From assembly GCA_022819985.1 (NCBI GenBank), contig JAJEGH010000005.1:1-64000 (forward strand): a DNA stretch of 64,000 bases. Direction: 5' to 3'. The notes under the pieces were generated by a model that was given only the letters and a program-made list of their open reading frames with translations, did not search any database and was not told the origin of the DNA. The first letter of the stretch is position 1. Each line of letters opens with the position of its first letter. Origin of the DNA: Alphaproteobacteria bacterium (GTDB taxonomy: Bacteria; Pseudomonadota; Alphaproteobacteria; Bin65). Below, in pieces: positions 1 to 11,443 of this stretch. A program made the position numbers and the translations under genes.

Positions 1-195
1 GCTGGTCAACGAGGCCCGGCGCCAACCCCGAACAGTTCCGTGGGGCCGGGAAAGGAACAGGACTTCCTGAAGACCCACGCCCGGACCCGGCCGCTGCTGG
101 AGATCCGGATCGCCGGAGAGCATCTCCGGGACTTCGAGCTCCTGCGCCCCTGCCGCGGAGAGGACCGGACCGTGACGAACCGTGACAATTCCTGA
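1..195 (+). other. Possible C-terminal tail of an unknown gene entering from the left
   Basis: The first plus-strand frame is open from the window edge to a TGA at 193-195, giving about 64 residues. The later part (around 21-55) looks mildly protein-like, with alternating charged and hydrophobic residues. I recognise no family and no start is visible, so this could equally be non-coding. The tail overlaps the 10-bp tandem units at 171-220, which argues against strong coding constraint at its end. Treat as unassigned. Confidence 0.15.
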
Positions 196-230
196 CGGAT
201 CGTGACATTTCCCGACACATCGCAACGCTA
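171..230. repeat. Tandem 10-bp units, consensus CGTGACNNNN
   Basis: Five consecutive 10-bp units begin at 171, 181, 191, 201 and 211, starting CGTGAC, CGTGAC, CCTGAC, CGTGAC and CCCGAC; a sixth at 221 starts CGCAAC. The last four bases of each unit vary. The spacing is exactly one helical turn, so the conserved hexamers would face the same side of the DNA. Whether this is a protein-binding array or decayed repeat DNA cannot be told from sequence alone. Confidence 0.55.
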
Positions 231-255
231 ACCTTGCCCGCGATTTCTCTCCTTC

Positions 256-464
256 CCGTCATTTCGACCGGAGCCCCGGCGCAAGCCGGGGCGGAGTGGA
301 GAAACCCGGTCCGCGCGCCGTCGACGCCACAGGACAGTGCCTATGGGCCGGCCTCCGTCGCCGGCCGGATTTCTCCCCTTCGGCTTCGCTCAGAGCCCGC
401 CCTGAGCGAAGCCGAAGGGGCAGGCTGCTACGCGGGCTGACGCCCGCTCCGGTCGAAATGACGG
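256..464. repeat. Nested inverted-repeat intergenic element
   Basis: The outer arms 256-274 and 446-464 are exact 19-bp reverse complements (CCGTCATTTCGACCGGAGC and its complement). Inside them a second perfect hairpin has 19-bp arms at 375-393 and 402-420 (CCCCTTCGGCTTCGCTCAG and its complement) around an 8-nt loop. Similar TCATTTCGACCGGAG and TTCGGCTTCGCTCAG modules are known as dispersed extragenic repeats in alphaproteobacterial genomes. The region 219-599 otherwise holds no convincing gene. Confidence 0.75.
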
Positions 465-599
465 TGGGAGGTGCGGCGGGAACGGGCGCGGCGCCGGACT
501 GTCGGGACGGCTTCAAACCCTCTATACGCCACGGTTTTCTGGGCGAAGAGTTCCAGATTGAACGGTCGTATAAAAACAGAGGCCGCCGGCGGCCGGCTC

Positions 600-1259
600 T
601 CAACGCAGCGGGAAGCCCACGGCCGCTTCCAGTTCGGTCAGGGCGGCGGCCGGATCGGTCACCTTGATCGTGGTCATCCCAAGTTCCCGTGCCGGTTTAA
701 GGTTGATGCCCAAATCATCGAGATAAACCGCATTTTCCGGTACAACGTCGAGCGCGTCGCAGGCCAGCCGGTAGATGCGCGGATCGGGCTTGCGCAGGCC
801 GGCCTTGCTGCTCTCGATCACATGGTCGAACAGGGCGAAGACCCCGGCGACCGCTTCGGCGAGCCCCGCCCCGCCCTCCACATCGCCGGGCACCATGGTC
901 GGGCCTTCGCCGGCGGCGACGTTGTTGGTGATGCAGCCGACCTTCAGCCGCGCCTTGCAGGCCTTGAGCGCCTCCACCATTTCGGGCCGCAACTGTCTGG
1001 CAAGCAATGCTATTACGTCCCTTCCATCGACCGGGTGGCCCAGGGCGGCGCTCTCCGCGCGGAAGGCGGCGTCGAAGGCGTCCAGGCCGATCTCGCTGCG
1101 CTCGAACCGGGCCCAGGCGTTGTCCAGAGGGTTGCGCGCGTTGACGGAGCGCAGGAAATCCCGCGGCAGGCCGCGTTCCGCCTCGAAGCGGTTGAAGGCG
1201 ACGAAGGGGCTGTCGGTCAGCACGCCGCCGAAATCCCAGATCACCGCTTCGATTGCCAT
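600..1259 (-). CDS. HAD-superfamily hydrolase (subfamily IA-like)
   Basis: This 219-residue protein has the four HAD motifs: the nucleophile region WDFGGVLT with Asp9, Thr111 in ITNN, Lys157 in KPDP, and the acidic pair Asp181-Asp182. The second Asp of the usual DxDxT is Gly here, as in the DFGGV subgroup that includes ACAD10- and epoxide hydrolase-linked HAD domains. It probably acts as a cytosolic phosphatase or related hydrolase; the substrate cannot be predicted. It follows the E1/transketolase-like gene on the same strand after a 39-bp gap, so the two may be co-transcribed. Confidence 0.85.
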   Translation of the reverse strand: MAIEAVIWDFGGVLTDSPFVAFNRFEAERGLPRDFLRSVNARNPLDNAWARFERSEIGLDAFDAAFRAESAALGHPVDGRDVIALLARQLRPEMVEALKACKARLKVGCITNNVAAGEGPTMVPGDVEGGAGLAEAVAGVFALFDHVIESSKAGLRKPDPRIYRLACDALDVVPENAVYLDDLGINLKPARELGMTTIKVTDPAAALTELEAAVGFPLR

Positions 1260-1298
1260 GGCCGCCCGCCGCCGTTGCCCGGACGGGCAGGCGTAGCC

Positions 1299-3806
1299 TC
1301 AGCCGGCCGGCCGTTCCAGACTGATTTTGGCGCAGGCGTCCAGAATCGCGTCGGTATCGATCCGGTGCGCCCGGTACAGGTCCGGAATGTCCGCCGACTG
1401 GCCGAAATGCTCGACGCCCAGGCTGTGGGCGCGGTGGCCGTAGACCGCGCCGAGCCAGCTCAGGGTCGCCGGATGGCCGTCCAGCACCGTGACCAGCCCG
1501 GCGTCCGGCGCCAGCGGCGCCAGCAGGCTCTCGACATGGGACAGCGTATCGGGCGCGGCCCCATCGGTCGCAGTTCCGGGCACGGTTCCGGCCGGGGTTC
1601 CGGCGCACTGGCGCGCGCGCTGCGCGGCGGACCAGCCGGCGTTGAGGCGGTCGGCGGACGTCACCGCAAGCAGGCCGGCGCCGGGAATGTCCTCGGCGAG
1701 CGCCTCCCAGGCGGCCATCGCCTCCGGGGCGACCGCGCCGGCGTAGACGACCGCCAGTTCGGCGCCGTCGGCCGGCGGTTTCAGCCAGTAGGCGCCGTCG
1801 ACGATATTCCGGCGCAAACCCGCGTCGATCCGCCGTTCCGGCTGGGCCAGCGCCCGGGTCGAGAGCCGCAGATAGACGCTGCCGCCCTGGGCGTCGCGCA
1901 GCCAGCCGCGGCCCCGGTCCACCGAGCCGTCGCGCTGCAGATAGTCGAAGGACCAGGCCATCAGCGCGGCCAGTTCGTCGGCGTAGGCCGGCTCGAAGGC
2001 CGCCAGACCGTCCTGCGCCATGCCGATGAGCGGCGTGCCGACGGACTGGTGGGCGCCGCCTTCGGGGGCCAGCGTCACGCCCGACGGCGTCGCGACCAGC
2101 AGGAAGCGCGCGCCCTGGTAGCAGGCGTAGTTGAGCGCATCCAGGCCGCGCTGGATGAAGGGATCGTAGAGCGTGCCGATCGGCAGCAGGCGGGCGCCGA
2201 AGGTCTCGTGGGACAGGCCGAGCGCGGCGAGCAGCAGGAAAAGGTTGTTCTCGGCGATGCCGAGCTCGATATGCTGGCCGTCCGGCGATTGCCGCCATTG
2301 CTGGGCGCTCACCACCTTCTCGTCGCGGAAAGTGTCGCCGCGGTCGCGCCGGTCGAAGATGCCCCGGCGGTTGACCCAGGCGCCCAGGTTGGTCGAGACC
2401 GTGACGTCCGGCGATGTCGTGACGATCCGGTCGGCCAGCGGGTCGTCGCCCCGCGCCAGGGCGTCGAGGATCTGGCCGAACGCCGCCTGGGTCGACAGGG
2501 TGGCGCCCCGGCCGCCCTGCCCGGCCGGTTTCGGCGCGGCGATCTCCGGCACCGGGACCGCCGGCGCCGAGGTGCGGCGCGGAAATCGGGCGGCGAACGG
2601 CGCGGTATCGAGAAAGGCCCGGAGTTCGTCCGGATCGATGTCCAGCCCGGCGAAGCGGTCCCACTCCTCGCCCGGCGTGATGCCCGATTCTTCCCTGAAT
2701 ACAGTGACTTGCGCCGGGTTCATCAACCCGGCATGATTGTCCTTGTGGCCTTCGAACGGCAGGCCGAAGCCCTTGATGGTGTAGGCGATGAAGCAGGTCG
2801 GCCGGTCGTCGTCGACGGCGCGGAACATCGCCTGCATGGTCGCCATGTCGTGGCCGGCGAGGTTGGTCATCAGCCGTTGCAAGCCGGCATCGTCCAGCCC
2901 GTCGAGCAGGGCGCGGATGCCGCGCTCGTCGCCCAGGTCGGCCAGCAGATGCTCGCGCCAGCCCTTCGTGCGGCCGTCGTCCGGCGCGCCGCGGGCCAGC
3001 GCGCCGCCCTTGTAGCACAACGCGGCGTAGAGCGAGTTCGGGCAGCCGTCGATCCAGTCGCGCAGGGCACCGCCGCCGGGGCGCCGGAACGCTTCTTCCA
3101 GCAGCGAACCGTATTTCGCCGTCACCACCCGCCAGCCCATCGCTTCGAAAAGCTGGTCGAACCGGCTGTAGAGCTGGTCGGTGATCGTCGAATCCAGGCT
3201 CTGGCGGTTGTAGTCGATCACCCACCAGACGTTGCGGATATCGTGCTTCCAGCCCTCCAGCAGGGCTTCGTAGACGTTGCCCTCGTCCAGTTCGGCGTCG
3301 CCGACGACCGAAACCATGCGTCCGCGCGCCTGCTCCGCCGGGAGCCGGCCCTTGACGTGCAGATAGTCCTGCACCAGCGCGGCGAAGCTCGTCATGGCGG
3401 CGCCGAGGCCGACCGATCCGGTCGAGAAATCGACGTCGTCGGCGTCCTTGGTGCGCGAGGGATAGGACTGCGCACCGCCCAAAGCCCTGAAATTCTTGAG
3501 GTTTTCGAGGCTCTGGCGGCCCAGAAGATACTGGATGGCGTGGAAGACCGGGCTGGCGTGCGGCTTGACCGCGACCCGGTCCTCCGGCCGGAGGATATCG
3601 AAGTAGAGCGCGGTCAGGACGGTCGCGACGGAGGCGCTCGACGCCTGGTGGCCGCCGACCTTGAGCCCGTCGCGATTCGGCCGGATGTGGTTGGCGTGGT
3701 GGATCGTCCAGCTCGACAGCCACAAGACCTTGCGCTCGAGGGCGCGCAGCAGGCGGAGCCGGTCGCCCGCCGCCGACGCCGGCGCCGGTTCCGGTGCAGA
3801 TACCAT
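1299..3806 (-). CDS. Thiamine-diphosphate enzyme, pyruvate dehydrogenase E1 / transketolase-like
   Basis: The 835-residue protein has the layout of homodimeric pyruvate dehydrogenase E1 (AceE) and transketolases. An N-terminal thiamine-diphosphate domain carries GGHQASSAS near residues 51-59 and a cofactor motif, GDAELDEGN at 169-177 followed by IDYNRQSLD at 197-205. A pyrimidine-binding domain lies around 430-630 and a C-terminal transketolase-like domain follows. It is slightly shorter than E. coli AceE (887 residues). No E2 or E3 gene lies nearby, so it may be a stand-alone 2-oxoacid dehydrogenase E1 or an atypical transketolase. The exact substrate is open. Confidence 0.8.
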   Translation of the reverse strand: MVSAPEPAPASAAGDRLRLLRALERKVLWLSSWTIHHANHIRPNRDGLKVGGHQASSASVATVLTALYFDILRPEDRVAVKPHASPVFHAIQYLLGRQSLENLKNFRALGGAQSYPSRTKDADDVDFSTGSVGLGAAMTSFAALVQDYLHVKGRLPAEQARGRMVSVVGDAELDEGNVYEALLEGWKHDIRNVWWVIDYNRQSLDSTITDQLYSRFDQLFEAMGWRVVTAKYGSLLEEAFRRPGGGALRDWIDGCPNSLYAALCYKGGALARGAPDDGRTKGWREHLLADLGDERGIRALLDGLDDAGLQRLMTNLAGHDMATMQAMFRAVDDDRPTCFIAYTIKGFGLPFEGHKDNHAGLMNPAQVTVFREESGITPGEEWDRFAGLDIDPDELRAFLDTAPFAARFPRRTSAPAVPVPEIAAPKPAGQGGRGATLSTQAAFGQILDALARGDDPLADRIVTTSPDVTVSTNLGAWVNRRGIFDRRDRGDTFRDEKVVSAQQWRQSPDGQHIELGIAENNLFLLLAALGLSHETFGARLLPIGTLYDPFIQRGLDALNYACYQGARFLLVATPSGVTLAPEGGAHQSVGTPLIGMAQDGLAAFEPAYADELAALMAWSFDYLQRDGSVDRGRGWLRDAQGGSVYLRLSTRALAQPERRIDAGLRRNIVDGAYWLKPPADGAELAVVYAGAVAPEAMAAWEALAEDIPGAGLLAVTSADRLNAGWSAAQRARQCAGTPAGTVPGTATDGAAPDTLSHVESLLAPLAPDAGLVTVLDGHPATLSWLGAVYGHRAHSLGVEHFGQSADIPDLYRAHRIDTDAILDACAKISLERPAG

Positions 3807-4211
3807 CGGGAGGTTCCGTCCTTCGATCGCTTCGGGTCCCGGATGCAGGCCAGTCTACGCCGATTCGGACCGCGCCGGCATATTGAAATCGCGGAAATCG
3901 CGCCGGCCTGCGGCGCGCCCGGCGCTACCGGTGCGGCGGCGGCACGCGGTGCGATGCCGAAAGTGCGATTTCGAGAAAAAGCCGAGTTACGTCAAGTACG
4001 AAGCGCGTATTCGCGCAAGACAAGCTTGAGTATCCGCAAAAGCCCGGGAAACCCGCCGGTTCGAACCCGGAACGGAAAAACGCGACGTCTCGCGGTGAAC
4101 TTCGTCCGGTACTTCGCAAATGTGCATACAATACACTGCCGACAACGGTTGCGGACGAGCCGGATTTTCCCGCCGGCGCCCCGGCCGCATTATGGGAACG
4201 GTATCGGCGCG
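3807..4211. other. Intergenic region without a supported gene
   Basis: About 400 bp lie between the stop of nnrE/nnrD and the start of the E1-like gene. Open frames across it have no family-like character. A near-palindromic TGTGCATACAATACAC at 4121-4136 resembles operators of FadR-type GntR regulators and would sit upstream of the E1-like gene. No tRNA, clear terminator or strong promoter was seen. Confidence 0.4.
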
Positions 4212-5768
4212 CTAGCGGGCCGGCGTCCGGCCGAAGGCGGCGGAAAGCGCTTCGGGCAGCCTGTCCGGCAGGTCGTCGGCCAGCAGGCCCGGCCCGCAGA
4301 GCCGGGCGGACTCGGCATGGCACCATACCGCGGCACACGCCGCTTCGAACGGCGGCATGCCCTGCGTGCGCAATCCCGCGACGATGCCGGCCAGAACGTC
4401 GCCGGTGCCGGCGGACGCAAGGCAGGGCAAGGCGTTGGCGCCGATCGCTGCCCGGCCGTCCGGTGCGGCGATCACCGTGTCGTAGCCTTTGTGAACGATC
4501 GTTCCACCGGTTTCAGCGGCGGCGCGGCGGGTCCGTTCAACCTTGCTGGCGCCCTCGTCCCCGGCGCCGGCGATGCGTTCGAACTCGCCGGCATGAGGCG
4601 TCAGGACCGTTCCGGCATCCGACGGCCCGGATTGCCCGTCCGCAATGAATACATCCGGAAAGACTGCATCCGCATCCAGTATACAGTCGAGGGAAATCCG
4701 GGCGATTTCGGCCAGTTTCTTTCGCCGTCCGGCACCGCGGCCGAAGCCCTGTCCGGCAAGTATTGTCCGGACCCTCCGTTCGCGGCAGAGCCGCGCCAGA
4801 TCCTTCGTTTCCCCCAGATTCCGCCTGAGAATCGCCGCCGGAAGCCGGGCATTCAAAAACGGCCGGACCGCCGCATCGTCGTCGGAAAACCAGCCGACCG
4901 TGACCATGCCGGCACCCGCCCGCGCCGCGGCCCGGGCCGCCAGCGCGGACGCGCCGGGCATCTCGCCGGCGACGACCAGGACATGGCCGCGGGTGTATTT
5001 GTGGTCCTCCGGCGCCGGCGGCCGCAGCGCATGCCGCCACAGGGCCGGCGCGTTGATCGCGATCTGCGGTGCGATTGCGTCCAGCACCGTATCGGGAATA
5101 CCGATATCGCGAACCGCCAGAGCGCCGCACTTTTCCCTGCCAGGCAGCAGATAGTGGCCCGGTTTGGCGCGGAAAAACGTGACCGTGAGATCGGCGGGCG
5201 CGACCGGCCCGAGACATGCGCCGCTGTCGCCGTCCACGCCGCTCGGCACATCGACGGCGACGACCGGAACGCCGCCCTCCTGCCGCCGCTCCGCCGCCCG
5301 GACCAGCAATTCGGCCGGCGCGCCGGCAACCGGCCGGGTCAGGCCGGCGCCGAACAGGGCGTCGACGATCAGTTCCGCCCGGTCGAGGGCCCCGGGCGAC
5401 CATTCGACCGTTTCGGCGGGTCCGGCGGGCCTCCCGCCGGCGCCGGCCGCCGCGGCCCAACGGTCGAAAGCGGTCCGCGCGTCGCCGCGCAGCCGTTCCG
5501 GATGCGGCGCATGAAGCACCGAGACAGGCCACCCAGATTCGAGCAAAAGCCGTGCAATTACAAAGCCGTCGCCGCCGTTGTTTCCCGGACCGCAGAGGGT
5601 CGCGGCGGGCCTGGGCCGCCAGCGCAGGCGGATTTCCCGCGCCACCGCCGCCCCGGCCGCTTCCATCAGGTCGATACCCGGCGTTCCCGCTGCGATCGCC
5701 GCCCGGTCGGCCGCCGCCATTTGCGCCGTCGTGAGGAGGCAATGGGCCTGCCAGTCCGATATCGTCAT
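4212..5768 (-). CDS. nnrE/nnrD: Bifunctional NAD(P)HX epimerase / ADP-dependent dehydratase
   Basis: This cytosolic metabolite-repair enzyme reconverts hydrated NADH and NADPH. The N-terminal YjeF_N half (about 1-215) epimerises R-NAD(P)HX to the S form and carries CGPGNNGGDGF. The C-terminal ribokinase-like half (about 220-515) dehydrates S-NAD(P)HX and carries the late glycine motif ASAGTGDVLAGI. I chose the ATG at 5768 because TAAGG lies 8-12 bases before it; an in-frame ATG at 5807 adds 13 residues. The encoded 518 residues match the usual size of the fused enzyme. It stands alone between two intergenic regions. Confidence 0.9.
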   Translation of the reverse strand: MTISDWQAHCLLTTAQMAAADRAAIAAGTPGIDLMEAAGAAVAREIRLRWRPRPAATLCGPGNNGGDGFVIARLLLESGWPVSVLHAPHPERLRGDARTAFDRWAAAAGAGGRPAGPAETVEWSPGALDRAELIVDALFGAGLTRPVAGAPAELLVRAAERRQEGGVPVVAVDVPSGVDGDSGACLGPVAPADLTVTFFRAKPGHYLLPGREKCGALAVRDIGIPDTVLDAIAPQIAINAPALWRHALRPPAPEDHKYTRGHVLVVAGEMPGASALAARAAARAGAGMVTVGWFSDDDAAVRPFLNARLPAAILRRNLGETKDLARLCRERRVRTILAGQGFGRGAGRRKKLAEIARISLDCILDADAVFPDVFIADGQSGPSDAGTVLTPHAGEFERIAGAGDEGASKVERTRRAAAETGGTIVHKGYDTVIAAPDGRAAIGANALPCLASAGTGDVLAGIVAGLRTQGMPPFEAACAAVWCHAESARLCGPGLLADDLPDRLPEALSAAFGRTPAR

Positions 5769-5988
5769 GGTCCGTGCCTTAGGAGCGTCCGGCGCCCGGC
5801 CAGGCACCGGGTTTGCCGGAACGCGCGCCGCTGCCCTTTGCAGTTGTCCGTTTCCGCTGCTCGTTTCTATCCGGCAGAAAAGCGCCTAGTGTGGCCGGGC
5901 ACAATCCGCAAAACGCCCCTTCCCCTTTGTTCGCTTCGGGGTGCCCGTTCCGGGGCTCCCCCGGTTCCGCTCCCGAAAAGCGCCCGCC

Positions 5989-6147
5989 ATGTCCGACGAC
6001 AACCCGCCTGCGGCCGATCCGGCCGGTCCCGCCGAACCGTGCGTCCCGCCGCGGCCCGGCCTGTCCGACCGGGTCTGGCTGCCGCTGCTGAGCGTTGCGC
6101 TCGTCGTCCTGCTGCTGGCGGTCGGCTGGACGTCGACCTCCCCCTGA
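5989..6147 (+). CDS. Small single-pass membrane protein
   Basis: A 52-residue reading frame starts at ATG 5989. It has a hydrophilic, proline-rich N-terminus (about 1-26) and one strong hydrophobic helix (about 28-45, rich in Val and Leu), ending SerThrSerPro. It looks like a short membrane-anchored protein of the kind often left unannotated. No strong ribosome-binding site is visible and I recognise no family, so a spurious frame is possible. Confidence 0.4.
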   Translation: MSDDNPPAADPAGPAEPCVPPRPGLSDRVWLPLLSVALVVLLLAVGWTSTSP

Positions 6148-6158
6148 GAGCGGCGGGG

Positions 6159-6250
6159 CGTAGTCTATTGCGGCGGCGGAGGTGCAGGCTTTGCCGCGGC
6201 CTGGCCCGCCATTCGCGGCTTGACGCTCCCCGCCCCCGCAATAGACTACG
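6159..6250. repeat. Long imperfect inverted repeat upstream of the molybdenum hydroxylase cluster
   Basis: Arms 6159-6179 and 6230-6250 match as reverse complements at 20 of 21 positions; the core is CGTAGTCTATTGCGG. They are separated by 50 bp. It sits between the small membrane protein and coxS, about 100 bp before the coxS start. It could be an operator, an RNA stem or a dispersed repeat unit. Confidence 0.6.
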
Positions 6251-6349
6251 GCCGGTGGTACACCGCAGCCGCCGGTGCCGGCGCAGGAATGCGCCGGACG
6301 CACCGGCGCCGGTGAATTCTGGGAAACGTGTTTCTGGGAGAAACGCTTC

Positions 6350-6820
<471 letters not shown>

Positions 6821-6909
6821 GACCCGCCGGACCGTCCCAACCGTAAAAGCCGACGGAAAGCGGACCTGCCCAATATGGAACCGACCGTCTCAAGCGCAGT
6901 GAGGAATTC

Positions 6910-9267
<2,358 letters not shown>

Positions 9268-9351
9268 ACGCGGCAGGACAGGCTGAACCTATCGAATTCG
9301 GAACGGACCGGGCCCGCACCCGGACAGGCCCGGGCAGGAAGGAACCAATCC

Positions 9352-10146
9352 ATGTATAATTTCGAGTACAAGAAAGCCGGCAGCGTGGACGAAGCCGCCG
9401 GCATCGTCGGCGCAGACGACGAAGCGAAACTGCTCGCCGGCGGAATGACTTACATTCCGACGCTCAAGCAGCGTCTCGCCGCGCCGACGACCGTTGTCGA
9501 CCTGAACGGCGTCGGCGGAATGGACGGCATTTCGGCCGACGGCAACGGCGTGACCGTCGGCGCCATGGCGCGGCACGCCGCGGTCGCCGCCTCGGCGGAG
9601 GTCGCAGCGGCGATTCCCGCGCTGGCCGACCTGGCGAGCCACATCGGCGATCCGCAGGTGCGCAACCGCGGCACGATCGGCGGCTCCATCGCCAACAACG
9701 ATCCGGCGGCGGACTACCCGGCCGCCCTGGTCGGTCTCGGCGCCACGGTGCAGACCAACAAGCGGACTATCGCGGCGGACGACTTCTTCACCGGCCTGTT
9801 CGAAACGGCGCTGGGGCAGGACGAAATCGTGACCGCGGTCTCGTTCCCGAGAGCCGGCAAGGCGGCCTACATGAAATTCCCGAACCCGGCCTCGCGTTAC
9901 GCCATCGTTGGCGTCTTCGTCGCCCAGGCGGCAGACGGCGTCCGGGTTGCGGTGACCGGCGCCGGCCCCTGCGTCTTCCGCGTCGCGGAGATGGAAGCCG
10001 CCCTCGCCGCCAACTGGTCGGCCGACTCGGTGGCGGGCCTCGGGATTTCCGCGGACGGCCTGAACGAAGACATCCACGCCAGCGCCGAATACCGCGCCCA
10101 TCTGGTCACCGTCATGGCCAAGCGCGCGGTGGCGAAGGCGGGGTAA
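9352..10146 (+). CDS. coxM: Molybdenum hydroxylase FAD-binding medium subunit (CoxM-like)
   Basis: The 264-residue protein has both FAD-binding signatures of the family: [13 protein letters not shown] near 26-38 and [17 protein letters not shown] near 107-123. It takes electrons from the CoxS clusters and delivers them to a respiratory acceptor. AGGAAGGA precedes the ATG. It closes the structural S-L-M set; a GC hairpin follows its stop. Confidence 0.92.
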   Translation: MYNFEYKKAGSVDEAAGIVGADDEAKLLAGGMTYIPTLKQRLAAPTTVVDLNGVGGMDGISADGNGVTVGAMARHAAVAASAEVAAAIPALADLASHIGDPQVRNRGTIGGSIANNDPAADYPAALVGLGATVQTNKRTIAADDFFTGLFETALGQDEIVTAVSFPRAGKAAYMKFPNPASRYAIVGVFVAQAADGVRVAVTGAGPCVFRVAEMEAALAANWSADSVAGLGISADGLNEDIHASAEYRAHLVTVMAKRAVAKAG

Positions 10147-10165
10147 GGCGCCGCCCGGCCGGTTC

Positions 10166-10192
10166 CTTTCCCCTCCCCGCTTGCGGGGGGAA
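10166..10192 (+). terminator. GC-rich hairpin after coxM
   Basis: CCCCGC at 10175-10180 pairs with GCGGGG at 10183-10188 around a two-base loop, with TTCC/GGAA extending the stem through a small bulge. There is no U-run, so it is a weak terminator candidate or mRNA 3' stabiliser. The rest of 10147-10471 holds no gene; it contains a 14-bp tandem repeat at 10427-10464. Confidence 0.35.
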
Positions 10193-10426
10193 CATCAGGG
10201 TGCGGTCCTTTCCCGCTGATTTCAGGGCTTATTCGCAGTCGGCGCCTGCGATACGAACCGGCGTTGCGACAGGGTTCTGCCGATGGTGAGCGCCGGCGAC
10301 CGATCGTCCGACGGTGGCCGGACCGGGCACTGTAAAGTTTATCGACCCGGTGCCGATCCTGTGGCCCAGCCTGCCTTGGCTATTTGAACGCCTGGCCTAA
10401 ATCATGCCGGTTCGGCGGCGCCCTGT

Positions 10427-10464
10427 CCGCTTTTGGCCGTCCGCTTCTGGCCGTCCGATTCTGG
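10427..10464. repeat. 14-bp tandem repeat just upstream of the MoxR-like gene
   Basis: CCGCTTTTGGCCGT (10427-10440) is followed directly by CCGCTTCTGGCCGT (10441-10454) and the partial copy CCGATTCTGG (10455-10464). The array ends 7 bp before the ATG at 10472, so it occupies the place where a ribosome-binding site would be expected; no Shine-Dalgarno sequence is evident there. Confidence 0.6.
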
Positions 10465-10471
10465 AATATGC

Positions 10472-11419
10472 ATGTCAAAACAAATCGCCCTGCCCGATTC
10501 CGTCGATGCGACCGAGAGCCTGCTCGCCGCCGGGGCCTATGTCGCCGACCGGTCGCTGGCGACGGCGCTCTATCTGGCGCTGAAGCTTGGCCGTCCCCTG
10601 TTCCTCGAGGGCGAGGCCGGCGTCGGCAAGACGGAAATCGCCAAGGTGCTGGCGGAGTGCCTGGGACGCGACCTGATCCGGCTGCAATGCTACGAGGGGC
10701 TGGACGTTTCGAGCGCCGTCTACGAGTGGAACTATGCCCGGCAGATGATCGAGATTCGGCTGGCCGAAGCGACCGGCGACGCCGGCGGGCGGACCGGGCG
10801 CGCAGCCCTCACACGGGACGTGTTTTCCGAAGATTTCCTGATCAAGCGCCCCCTGCTCCAGGCGCTGGAGCCGCGGGAGAGCGGCCCGCCGGTCCTGTTG
10901 ATCGACGAACTCGACCGCACCGACGAGCCGTTCGAGGCCTTCCTGCTCGAGGTGCTGTCGGATTTCCAGATCACCGTGCCGGAGATCGGGGTTTTCGGCG
11001 CCGAGGCGCCGCCCGTCGTCGTCATTACGTCGAACCGGACGCGGGAAATCCACGACGCCCTGAAACGGCGCTGTTTCTACTACTGGGTGGATTATCCGGA
11101 CGCCGAGAGGGAGCTGGAAATCCTCAGCAAGAAGGCGCCGGAAGCCGGCGAGGCGCTGCGCCGGGACGTCGTGGCCTTCATCCAGAAACTGCGCGACGTC
11201 GACCTGTTCAAGCTGCCCGGCGTCGCCGAATCGATCGACTGGGCTCAGGCGCTGGCCCAGCTCGACGTCGTCGCCCTGGAGCCCGATACGCTCAACGCCA
11301 CCCTGGGCACGCTGCTCAAATACCAGGACGATATCGAGCGCATCCGGGGCAGTGAGGCCATGCGCATCCTCGACGAAATCCGGACCGAAGCGTCCCTGAA
11401 CCGGGTGCGCGGGTCCTAG
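10472..11419 (+). CDS. coxD: MoxR-family AAA+ ATPase (CoxD-like)
   Basis: The 315-residue ATPase has Walker A GEAGVGKT at 47-54, Walker B VLLIDELDR in mid-protein and a sensor motif VVITSNRTRE. In CO dehydrogenase systems CoxD acts as a chaperone that matures the metal site, together with VWA partner CoxE. I chose ATG 10472 (Met-Ser-Lys-Gln) because it matches the usual N-terminus; an earlier in-frame start at 10433 runs through the tandem repeat. The neighbours on both sides belong to the same system. Confidence 0.88.
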   Translation: MSKQIALPDSVDATESLLAAGAYVADRSLATALYLALKLGRPLFLEGEAGVGKTEIAKVLAECLGRDLIRLQCYEGLDVSSAVYEWNYARQMIEIRLAEATGDAGGRTGRAALTRDVFSEDFLIKRPLLQALEPRESGPPVLLIDELDRTDEPFEAFLLEVLSDFQITVPEIGVFGAEAPPVVVITSNRTREIHDALKRRCFYYWVDYPDAERELEILSKKAPEAGEALRRDVVAFIQKLRDVDLFKLPGVAESIDWAQALAQLDVVALEPDTLNATLGTLLKYQDDIERIRGSEAMRILDEIRTEASLNRVRGS

Positions 11420-11443
11420 AGCGAAGCCGGACGCGCCGCTTCC

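Noticed and set aside
4040..4080. tRNA-like segment with GGTTCGAACCC
   Set aside because: The T-loop-like motif is present but no acceptor, D or anticodon arms can be folded around it.
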